Source: Planctomycetota bacterium (GTDB lineage: Bacteria; Planctomycetota; Phycisphaerae; Phycisphaerales; SM1A02). From it: a stretch of DNA of 11,255 nucleotides. Below are positions 5,075 to 11,255 of this stretch, piece by piece. The stretch is taken from the NCBI GenBank assembly GCA_009926815.1, contig RFOC01000048.1, forward strand, positions 1 through 11,255, given 5' to 3'. Below the pieces are notes generated by a model. That model searched no databases. It was not told the origin of the DNA and saw only the letters and a list, made by a program, of their open reading frames with translations. The position numbers and the translations under genes are program-made. The first letter of the stretch is position 1. Every line of letters starts with the position of its first letter.

Positions 5075-7018
5075 ATGTGCGGACTGGCCGGTTTCGTGGA
5101 CCGCTCGGGCATGCTGGCGGGCCACGAGCAGGCCACGCTCGAGGCCATGGCCGCATCGCTGGCTCACCGTGGCCCCGATGACAGCCAGATCCGGTTCGAG
5201 GCTTCCCTCCGGACCGGACTGGCCTTCCGCCGGCTCTCCGTGATCGATCCCTCACCGGCGGGTCGCCAGCCGATGGCCTCGCGCGATGGTCGCTGGTTGA
5301 TCATGTTCAATGGCGAGATCACCAATGCCGCCGCCCTCCGCGCGGATCTTCGACGCGGTGGCGTGGAACTTCGGGGCCACGCCGACACCGAGGTGCTGCT
5401 GGAGACGGTGGCCGCGCTGGGCCTGGAGGCCACGCTCGACCGCCTGGCGGGGATGTTCGCGATCGCGTTGCTGGATCTGAGCCAGCGACGACTGCACCTG
5501 GTGCGCGATCGCATCGGCATCAAGCCCATGCACTGGACATGGATCGGCGCCGAGGGACATGGCCTGTTCGCCTTCGGGAGCGAGCCGCGTGCCTTGCTGG
5601 AACTGCCGAACTGCCCGCGCGACGTGGATCCGCTGGCCATGCTTCGCTACGCCAGCCATGACTGCATCACGGGCGAGACCTCCGCGTGGCGCGGCGTGCA
5701 CCGCTTGCCTCCGGGTCACCGGCTGGAACTGGATCTGCACACGGGTCGCTGCGTCACCCAGCGATGGTGGGATGCGCTGGCGATGGCCTGCCGGGCCCGC
5801 GCGAGCGCTCCGCGGACCGAGCCAAGCCTGCCTGAGACCCTGGACCGGCTGAAGGCGCTTCTTCAGACCGTGGTGAGCGAGAACCTGGTCTCGGACGTGC
5901 CTCTGGGCATCATGCTCTCGGGCGGCATCGATTCCGGAACGGTGCTGCACATGGCGAGGACGTCAGCGGCCGTGGTGCCCGAGGCCTTCGTGGCGCGCTT
6001 CGGGGAGCGGGCATTCGACGAGGGTGGTCACGCCGCGGCCACGGCCCGATCGGCCGGCGTCCGGCTTCGGGAGATCCACGTGGCGCCAGAGGCGTGCGCG
6101 GACCTGGTGCCTCGGCTCGCGGAGATCCACGACGAACCCTTCGCCGACGCCAGCCAGGTGCCCACCCGAGTGATCAGCCAGGCCATGCGGAGCCACGTGG
6201 TGGTGGCGCTCTCCGGCGATGGAGGCGACGAGGTCTTTGGCGGCTACCACCGGCACGTGCATGCGGCCACCGGCTGGGCCCACGCCCGGCGAACGCCTCG
6301 ACCGCTGCGGCTGGCGCTTGCCGCGGCGGCCCGGTCGCTGGGTGCCGACAGTCTCGACGCGCTGCGCGGCCTGATGGATCCCCTGCTGCCCGCCCGCCTG
6401 CGCGGGCTTCCGATCGGACGCCGCATGCACCGCTGGGCCGGCATGCTGCTGGCGGAGCACGAGCGCGATGCGTACGGCACGCTGACCGGCCGTGACGGTG
6501 GCTTGGCAAGCCCGTGGTGGCGAACGGATGCGGAATCCGCCCTTCCGGATTTCCTCTCGCGCATGCAGCTGTCGGATCTGACGGGCTACCTGCCCGATGA
6601 CCTGCTCACGAAGGTCGATCGCGCAAGCATGTCGGTCGGCCTTGAGGTGCGGGTGCCGCTGCTTGATCACCGGATCGTGGAGTTCGCGTGGTCACTTCCC
6701 GTGGACATGCGGGTGCGCCAGGGGCGCGGCAAGTGGATCCTGAGGCGACTGATGCAGGGGCTCCTGCCCGAGAGCGTGCTGCAGGCACCCAAGCGAGGTT
6801 TCGCCGTGCCGCTGGCTCAGTGGCTGCAGGGGCCGCTCCGTGCATGGGCGTTGCAGGAGATCGCGGAGGCGCGCCGCGCCCACTGGCCCTGGGTGGCTTC
6901 GGCATGCCTGGAGGGAATGGAGCGGGAACTCCAGTCGCGGCGCATCGTGGACGCCGAATGGACGTGGAACCGGCTCATGCTGATGCAGTGGTCCCGGCAC
7001 TGGAGGCCCACCACATGA
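5075..7018 (+). CDS. asnB: Asparagine-synthetase-like glutamine-hydrolysing amidotransferase
   Basis: This 647-residue protein has two domains. The N-terminal class II glutamine amidotransferase domain (about 1-215) begins MCGLAGFVD with the nucleophile Cys2 and shows HRGPDD (31-36), FNGEI (78-82), GHADTE (101-106) and LPPGH (211-215). The synthetase domain (about 250-640) has the ATP-pyrophosphatase loop LSGGIDS (281-287), SGDGGDEVFGGY (380-391), KVDRASM (513-519) and EVRVPLLDHR (524-533). All key residues are present, so both glutamine hydrolysis and AMP-forming amidation should work. The family's basic reaction is aspartate to asparagine. In O-antigen and capsule loci, however, AsnB paralogues often amidate uronic acids or other sugar carboxylates, and the overlap with a glycosyltransferase gene favours that role here; the substrate cannot be read from the sequence. 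It is the first gene of a unit with its own TACACT box, and its stop overlaps the next start (ATGA). Confidence 0.92.
   Translation: MCGLAGFVDRSGMLAGHEQATLEAMAASLAHRGPDDSQIRFEASLRTGLAFRRLSVIDPSPAGRQPMASRDGRWLIMFNGEITNAAALRADLRRGGVELRGHADTEVLLETVAALGLEATLDRLAGMFAIALLDLSQRRLHLVRDRIGIKPMHWTWIGAEGHGLFAFGSEPRALLELPNCPRDVDPLAMLRYASHDCITGETSAWRGVHRLPPGHRLELDLHTGRCVTQRWWDALAMACRARASAPRTEPSLPETLDRLKALLQTVVSENLVSDVPLGIMLSGGIDSGTVLHMARTSAAVVPEAFVARFGERAFDEGGHAAATARSAGVRLREIHVAPEACADLVPRLAEIHDEPFADASQVPTRVISQAMRSHVVVALSGDGGDEVFGGYHRHVHAATGWAHARRTPRPLRLALAAAARSLGADSLDALRGLMDPLLPARLRGLPIGRRMHRWAGMLLAEHERDAYGTLTGRDGGLASPWWRTDAESALPDFLSRMQLSDLTGYLPDDLLTKVDRASMSVGLEVRVPLLDHRIVEFAWSLPVDMRVRQGRGKWILRRLMQGLLPESVLQAPKRGFAVPLAQWLQGPLRAWALQEIAEARRAHWPWVASACLEGMERELQSRRIVDAEWTWNRLMLMQWSRHWRPTT
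7002..7006 (+). promoter_or_regulatory. Ribosome binding site GGAGG for the overlapping glycosyltransferase gene
   Basis: GGAGG lies within the last codons of the amidotransferase gene, 8 nt before the ATG at 7015. It decides that start against a longer upstream frame and contrasts with the leaderless-looking starts of the first genes. Confidence 0.65.
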
Positions 7019-8154
7019 GGATCGCGCTGATCGGTCGCGACGCGCATCGGGTGCTGGCCTTCCGAGGCAGCCTGATCCGCGCCGCGCAGGCGGCTGGCCA
7101 CCAGGTGCTGGCCATCACGGGTCACGATGAGCATGGCGCACGCGCTCCGCTGGCGGCCGCTGGCGTGCAACTGCTTGAGGCGCCCCTGGATCCCGCGGGC
7201 ATGAATCCATGGGCGGACCGGTCCTATGGCCGCTGGATCGAGGACACGCTCCGCGGATCCGGCGTGGATGCCGTCCTGGCCTACAACCCGAAGTGCCTGG
7301 CCCACGGCACGGTGGCCGCGCGACGCGCGGGTGTGGCACGGGTGATCGGCATGGTCACGGGCCTGGGCCACGGGTTCATCGGCAACGGACTGCGTGCCTG
7401 GTGGGTCCGCAGGGCCAAGGCCATGCTCTTTCGACGCGCCTTCGATCACTGCGACGCGATCCTGATCCAGAACCAGGCGGATCGACGGGAGCTTGCCCTG
7501 TGCGGAGCGCTCCGCGCGGATGCTCAGGGACGCGTGGTCATGATTCCGGGGTCGGGCGTGGACCTTGACCGATTCACGCCTGCACCCCTTCCCGCGCAGG
7601 CAGCCTTCCTGATGGTGTCCAGACCCCTTCGGGAGAAGGGCCTGCCGGAGTACCTGAAGGCCTGCCCGATGGCTCGCATCACGCTGCCGGCAGCCTCGTT
7701 CGCATGGCTCGGATCCCTGCGGGACGCCAATCCCTCGGCGATGCATCCGGACGAACTGCTGCAAGGGCTTCGACAGTCCGGAGTCCAGCACCTGACCGAG
7801 ACGGACGACATCCGGCCGGCCATTGCGGCATGCAGCGTGCTGGTCCTGCCCAGCCACCGAGAAGGCACCAGCAAGGTGGTCCTTGAGGCGATGGCCATGG
7901 GGCGACCCGTCATCACCTGCGATGCTCCCGGGGGCCAGGAGACCGTGGCCGACGGCGAGAATGGCTGGCTGGTGCCCGTGGGGAATGCCGAAGCGCTGGC
8001 CGAGGCCATGCAGCGACTCGGTGGGGACGCCGCAGCGCGAACGGCCATGGGCGCTGCGTCAGCCCGACTGGCCGCCCGGCGATTCGACGCCCGCACGGCC
8101 GATCAACTGATATTGGGCCTGCTTGAGGGGAACCCAGTCAGCGTGACACCCTGA
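7015..8154 (+). CDS. Family 4 glycosyltransferase, CapM/PglA/WbuB-like (GT-B fold)
   Basis: The 379-residue cytoplasmic or membrane-associated enzyme transfers a sugar from a nucleotide donor to a growing, probably undecaprenyl-linked, oligosaccharide. The N-terminal acceptor domain has FRGSLIRAAQAAGH (16-29), the MNPWAD patch (63-68), AYNPK (89-93) and TGLGHGFIGNG (115-125). The last two, with IPGSGVDLDRF (177-187), are typical of the CapM-like branch of GT4. The C-terminal donor domain has LMVSRPLREKG (199-209), ETDDIRP (262-268), and the E-x7-E motif with Glu283 and Glu291 within PSHREGTSKVVLEAM, then GRPVITCDAPG (296-306). Length and motifs are complete. The start overlaps the amidotransferase stop (ATGA) and has a GGAGG site, so the two are translationally coupled and probably act on the same glycan. 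Donor and acceptor sugars cannot be told from the sequence. Confidence 0.92.
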   Translation: MRIALIGRDAHRVLAFRGSLIRAAQAAGHQVLAITGHDEHGARAPLAAAGVQLLEAPLDPAGMNPWADRSYGRWIEDTLRGSGVDAVLAYNPKCLAHGTVAARRAGVARVIGMVTGLGHGFIGNGLRAWWVRRAKAMLFRRAFDHCDAILIQNQADRRELALCGALRADAQGRVVMIPGSGVDLDRFTPAPLPAQAAFLMVSRPLREKGLPEYLKACPMARITLPAASFAWLGSLRDANPSAMHPDELLQGLRQSGVQHLTETDDIRPAIAACSVLVLPSHREGTSKVVLEAMAMGRPVITCDAPGGQETVADGENGWLVPVGNAEALAEAMQRLGGDAAARTAMGAASARLAARRFDARTADQLILGLLEGNPVSVTP

Positions 8155-8169
8155 CCAAACCCGCCCCGT

Positions 8170-8175
8170 TACGAT
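8170..8175 (+). promoter_or_regulatory. Putative -10 box (TACGAT) upstream of the export-protein gene
   Basis: TACGAT lies in the 53-bp gap after the glycosyltransferase. It is 32 nt before the ATG at 8208, so this gene would have a short leader. GTGACA (8143-8148), five of six to TTGACA, lies 21 nt upstream, inside the previous gene; the spacer is long for a -35. Confidence 0.35.
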
Positions 8176-8197
8176 TGCATCCAGATTCCGGGATCCC

Positions 8198-8202
8198 AGG
8201 GA
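8198..8202 (+). promoter_or_regulatory. Ribosome binding site AGGGA for the export-protein gene
   Basis: AGGGA sits 5 nt before the ATG at 8208 and supports that start over an in-frame TTG at 8175, which overlaps the presumed -10 box, and over a second ATG at 8214. Confidence 0.5.
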
Positions 8203-8207
8203 ACGCC

Positions 8208-10997
8208 ATGAACATGCCTCGCGCCATCGTGACCATCCTGATCGCATTGCTCGCCACCATTGCTTGGGCTCAGCCCGCGTGGGGTCAGGCCGACACGGGG
8301 TCCGCATCAGCCGCACCGGCCGCGGCGCCGGCCGCGGCACCAACCGCAGTTCCCAGTGCGGGACCCTCGGGTGCCAGTGCCTCGGATGCCGCAACCGCCG
8401 CCGGACAGTCAGGAACCCAGGTGGGCGGACTCATGGGCGCAGCAGGCAAGGCTGCGGAGGGCTCGACCACGGCGCCGGGCTTCGGCTACGACACCTTCGG
8501 TGGCAACGCCGGAGCCATCATCCAAGGCCCCATCGACGAGCAGTACCTGCTCAGTCCCGGTGACGAGATCGTGGTGAGCATCTGGGGTGAGATGAACGAG
8601 AAGTTCAACCTGGTGGTGTCGGATGGTGGCTTCCTGGAGCTGCCCAACGAGGGCGGCCGCGTCCAGGCCAACGGCGTCACGCTCAAGGAACTCCGGCCCA
8701 TGCTGGTCAATGCACTCTCGCAGATCTACGCGGCGTACATCAACGCCAGGGATCCGCTCAAGAGCACCGCCAACGTGGACGTGCGCCTGGGCCAGATCCG
8801 GCCCATGCTCATCTACGTGGTGGGCGAGGTGGAGAAGCCCGGGGCCTACGCGGTCAGCGCAGCCGTGGCCAACGTGGTCAACCTGCTCCACAACGCCGGT
8901 GGCGTTCGGCCCGTGGGTTCGCTGCGGGAGATCCGCATCCGTCGCAACGACGGCACCATCGACACGGTGGACCTGTACGACTTCTTCCTGCGCGGCCGGA
9001 TCGACTACAAGCGGATCCGGCTCCAGCCGGGTGACTACCTGATCGTGCCCCTGAAGCGGAAGACCGTGACCCTGAAGGGCGAGGTGCGACGTCCGGTGAG
9101 CTACGAGATGGTGGGCGACGAGGGGCTCAAGGAGGCCCTGGAGTTCGCCGGCGGACCCACCCCCGAGGCCTACCTGCGTCAGGTGCAGGTCCGTCGATCG
9201 GAGGTGAACCAGGGCGAGCGATACCTCGACGTGGACCTGGCCGCCATGCTGACGGACACCAAGGTGGACTTCGACCTGCAGGATGGCGACGTGGTCACGG
9301 TGGGCCGCAACGTGCAGGTCCGCAAGAACATCGTCACCATCCGCGGCGAAGGCATCACTCGGCCCGGAACCTACGAGTGGCAGCCCGGCATGCGGCTTTC
9401 GGAGCTCATCGCCAAGGGTGAGGGGCTCCGGGAGTACGCCTTCCTGGAGCGGGCGGACCTGATCCGCACCGAGAGTGACTTCACCAAGCGCCTGATCACC
9501 TTCCCCCTGGCGACCCTCTATGCCAAGGGTCCCGAGGGCCAGTACACCTTCGCGGACAATCCCGCCGCGAACTTCCCGCTGCGAGAGATGGACGAGGTGC
9601 TGGTGCAGTCCGCCTGGGGCCTGGCGGGCGAGGACAAGTTCGTCATCCTGCAGGGGCACGTGAAGAACCCGGGCAAGCAGAAGCTGGCCCGCAACATGAC
9701 GCTCTATGACCTGCTGTTCACGCTGGGCGGCTTCCAGGATCCCGACTTCCTCAAGCGGACCTTCGTGGAGCGAGCCCACGTGATCCGCAAGGTTCCCGGC
9801 GGCGTGAGCGAGCGCATCATCGCCTTCGACCTGGCGCGGGTCCTCTCCAACGATCCCACGGCGAACATGGCCCTGGAGGACAACGACGTCATCCGGATCT
9901 ACTCGCACGATGATCTGACCATGCAGCGCGAAGTGTCGGTCGATGGCCTGGTCAAGCGGCCCGGCCGATACGATCTGGCCGAGGACCTCACGCTGGAGGA
10001 CCTGATCGTGCTGGCGGGCGGACTTCGCCCGGATGCGTACCGGGTGGAGGCCGTGATCGCTCGATCGGAGGCGGAGGGTGGCAAGGAGGATCGCTCGAAT
10101 CGGACCTATCCCACGCTCGTGGTGCCGGTGCCCACCGATTTCGTGAAGACGCCTCGCGAGCAGCAGACCCGATTGAAGGCCTTTGACCGCGTCATGATCC
10201 GCAATGTGCTTGGCTGGGAGCCCCTGCAGGTGGTCAGCGTTCGCGGCGAGGTGCTCCTGCCCGGCGACTACTCCCTGGCGGATCGGAACGAGACGGTCTC
10301 GAGTCTGGTCCGCAAGGCCGGCGGCCTCCGCCCCGAGGCCCTGCCCGAGGGAGCCACGCTGCTCCGCAGGCGGAACATCGTGAACACGGCTCCAGGCTCG
10401 ACCCCGGAGACCTACGACGTCACCATCCAGCTCGCCGAGGCCCTGAAGGCTCCTGGCGGTCCCGAGGACATCGTGCTCAAGGACGGTGATCGACTCTTCG
10501 TGCCGACCAATCCCGGCACGGTGCAGGTGCGTGGTGCCGTCACGCGGCCGCTCACGGTCCAGCACCGTGCGGGCCAGAGCCTGTCGCAGTACATCGCCCA
10601 GTGCGGCGGCTACCTGGAGAAGGCGGATCTGGAGCGACAGATGATCGTGGCCGCCAACAACGCCGTCCGCCTGGTGCCCCGGGGCGAGGATCCGGTGGTG
10701 ACTCCAGGCAGCGTGGTGGAGATCCCCTTCCAGCGCGACACCGAACGCATGCGGACCGTCGAGGTGAAGGGCGCCGTGGCCAAGCCGGCCGTGATCCAGT
10801 TCATCGACGGCGCGCCGCTGGGCTACTACATCAACCTCTGTGGCGGCTTCGCGCCCAATGCCGATCCGGCACGCCTGGTGGTCCACATGCCGGACGGGAG
10901 CATGCTGGGCGCGAAGGAGGGTGAAGCCTTCAATCCCGTGCTCATGGCTGGAAGCGTGGTGTCCGTGGCCACCCGTCCGGCAGCGGAGCCCCGATGA
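8208..10997 (+). CDS. Wza-type polysaccharide export protein with about eight SLBB-like modules
   Basis: The 929-residue protein has a signal peptide (about 1-26, hydrophobic run AIVTILIALLATIAWA), an Ala/Pro-rich linker (about 32-60), a polysaccharide-export domain (about 109-195, with YLLSPGDEIVVSIWGE and the V-S-D-G-G-F-L-E-L-P pattern), then a chain of SLBB-like modules. Each module opens with a strand of the form V-x-V-x-G-x-V-x-x-P-G and carries an A-G-G-hydrophobic turn. They begin near residues 201, 286, 375, 478, 575, 674, 771 and 850. Wza-like proteins form the outer-membrane channel for capsule or exopolysaccharide; E. coli Wza (about 380 aa) has only two SLBB-like domains. There is no lipobox cysteine after the signal peptide, so it is not an obvious lipoprotein, and no amphipathic C-terminal helix like that of Wza is apparent. 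The stop overlaps the start of the Wzz-like gene (ATGA), its usual partner. Confidence 0.9.
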   Translation: MNMPRAIVTILIALLATIAWAQPAWGQADTGSASAAPAAAPAAAPTAVPSAGPSGASASDAATAAGQSGTQVGGLMGAAGKAAEGSTTAPGFGYDTFGGNAGAIIQGPIDEQYLLSPGDEIVVSIWGEMNEKFNLVVSDGGFLELPNEGGRVQANGVTLKELRPMLVNALSQIYAAYINARDPLKSTANVDVRLGQIRPMLIYVVGEVEKPGAYAVSAAVANVVNLLHNAGGVRPVGSLREIRIRRNDGTIDTVDLYDFFLRGRIDYKRIRLQPGDYLIVPLKRKTVTLKGEVRRPVSYEMVGDEGLKEALEFAGGPTPEAYLRQVQVRRSEVNQGERYLDVDLAAMLTDTKVDFDLQDGDVVTVGRNVQVRKNIVTIRGEGITRPGTYEWQPGMRLSELIAKGEGLREYAFLERADLIRTESDFTKRLITFPLATLYAKGPEGQYTFADNPAANFPLREMDEVLVQSAWGLAGEDKFVILQGHVKNPGKQKLARNMTLYDLLFTLGGFQDPDFLKRTFVERAHVIRKVPGGVSERIIAFDLARVLSNDPTANMALEDNDVIRIYSHDDLTMQREVSVDGLVKRPGRYDLAEDLTLEDLIVLAGGLRPDAYRVEAVIARSEAEGGKEDRSNRTYPTLVVPVPTDFVKTPREQQTRLKAFDRVMIRNVLGWEPLQVVSVRGEVLLPGDYSLADRNETVSSLVRKAGGLRPEALPEGATLLRRRNIVNTAPGSTPETYDVTIQLAEALKAPGGPEDIVLKDGDRLFVPTNPGTVQVRGAVTRPLTVQHRAGQSLSQYIAQCGGYLEKADLERQMIVAANNAVRLVPRGEDPVVTPGSVVEIPFQRDTERMRTVEVKGAVAKPAVIQFIDGAPLGYYINLCGGFAPNADPARLVVHMPDGSMLGAKEGEAFNPVLMAGSVVSVATRPAAEPR
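8301..8381 (+). other. Low-complexity Ala/Pro-rich linker with GCCGCGGC direct/inverted repeats
   Basis: Residues 32-58 of the export protein are mostly Ala, Pro, Ser and Gly (A-P-A-A-A-P repeats). In the DNA, two copies of the self-complementary GCCGCGGC (8319-8326 and 8331-8338) are separated by GCCG and could fold as a hairpin. This is likely a by-product of Ala/Pro codons, and its length may vary between strains. Confidence 0.6.
8808..10967 (+). repeat. Tandem array of about eight diverged SLBB-like modules within the export protein
   Basis: Module openings include YVVGEVEKPG (203-212), TLKGEVRRP (288-296), TIRGEGITRPG (377-387), ILQGHVKNPG (480-489), SVDGLVKRPG (577-586), SVRGEVLLPG (677-686), QVRGAVTRP (773-781) and EVKGAVAKP (852-860). 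Most contain a glycine-rich turn such as AGG or CGG about 25-30 residues later. Spacing is about 80-103 residues, with the last two modules closer together. The copies are diverged in sequence, so the array looks old rather than recently expanded. Confidence 0.75.
10985..10988 (+). promoter_or_regulatory. Ribosome binding site GGAG for the Wzz-like gene
   Basis: GGAG lies in the last codons of the export-protein gene, 5 nt before the overlapping ATG at 10994, which supports translational coupling. Confidence 0.5.
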
Positions 10998-11255
10998 GCC
11001 AATCCGGGATGCCCCACCTGACAGGCGAGCCTGGTCCCGGCCAGGATGCGATCGGCCCGCTGGACGAACCGGCGATCCGGCCCCTGGCCTTGGTCAATGC
11101 CCTGCTCCGACAGCGTTGGACGATCGTGGGGGTGGCCACGGTCTGCGTGGTGGTGGCGATCGTGCAGGTGCTGCTGGCGAAGCCCGTGTACACCAGCACC
11201 GCCAAGTTCATCCCCTCCTCCACCCGCGGCGTGACCAGTCGGATGGGTGCGCTGG
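10994..11255 (+). CDS. Wzz-type chain-length determinant / polysaccharide co-polymerase, N-terminus (3' partial)
   Basis: Only the first 87 residues are inside the window and the frame is open to the edge. A polar, Gly/Pro-rich head is followed by LALVNALLRQRW (31-42), a single transmembrane helix (about 43-62) and then KPVYTSTAKFIPSS (63-76). That is the standard start of the Wzz/PCP domain: a cytoplasmic head, the first membrane helix, then a periplasmic beta strand with Y-x-S-x-A-x. These proteins sit in the inner membrane, set polymer length and dock onto the Wza-like exporter encoded just upstream. Whether it carries a C-terminal tyrosine-kinase domain, as Wzc and many planctomycete versions might, lies beyond the window. 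Confidence 0.85.
   Translation, partial: MSQSGMPHLTGEPGPGQDAIGPLDEPAIRPLALVNALLRQRWTIVGVATVCVVVAIVQVLLAKPVYTSTAKFIPSSTRGVTSRMGAL

Noticed and set aside
8319..8338. A possible strong hairpin from two GCCGCGGC copies.
   Set aside because: It lies inside the Ala/Pro linker codons, has no T-run and is not at a gene boundary, so I do not call it a terminator or regulatory RNA.
8409..10886. A long open frame (825 codons) on the minus strand opposite the export-protein gene.
   Set aside because: It is rich in His, Gln, Leu and Gly without any recognisable domain, as expected for the antisense of GC-rich codons; the plus strand has clear signal peptide and SLBB modules.

Overview
This window is about two-thirds GC by eye and almost fully coding. 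It reads as part of an exopolysaccharide or cell-surface glycan locus of a Gram-negative-type bacterium. Long multi-SLBB export proteins, secreted proteins of no known family, and -10-like boxes placed directly upstream of start codons would fit a planctomycete such as a member of the Phycisphaerae. That assignment is inference: there is no rRNA or other marker gene here.

Layout. (1) 1-193 is the 3' end of a membrane protein, possibly an O-antigen ligase/polymerase type. (2) 287-1255 (+) is a membrane-anchored or secreted SGNH/GDSL-like hydrolase. It converges, with a gap of only 4 bp, on (3) 1260-3302 (-), a 680-residue secreted protein of unknown function. (4) 3327-4058 (-) is a MIP-family channel of the glycerol-facilitator type. 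(5) From a compact 51-bp divergent promoter region, 4110-4946 (+) encodes a DUF218/YdcF/ElyC-like envelope protein. (6) 4943-5047 is a 34-codon stub that looks like the N-terminus of a lost family 4 glycosyltransferase. (7) 5075-7018 is a glutamine-dependent asparagine-synthetase-like amidotransferase. (8) 7015-8154 is a CapM/PglA-like family 4 glycosyltransferase. (9) 8208-10997 is a Wza-type export protein with about eight SLBB-like modules. (10) 10994 to the window end is the start of a Wzz-type chain-length regulator/co-polymerase.

How the genes work together. The right half (5075 to the end) is the coherent part: a sugar-modifying amidotransferase, a lipid-linked-oligosaccharide glycosyltransferase, an outer-envelope export protein and its inner-membrane co-polymerase. 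The membrane-protein tail and the SGNH protein at the left (possible polymerase and possible O-acyl-modifying enzyme) may belong to the same glycan pathway. The 1260-4058 block (unknown secreted protein plus channel) looks like an unrelated insert on the opposite strand.

Gene expression. The first genes of presumed transcription units carry a TANNNT box 6-9 nt before the start codon and mostly no ribosome binding site, which suggests leaderless transcripts. Two downstream genes overlap their upstream neighbour by ATGA and have GGAG-type ribosome binding sites. I see no tRNA, rRNA, CRISPR array, insertion sequence or convincing rho-independent terminator. No stretch of 300 bases lacks a gene; the largest gap is 194-286.
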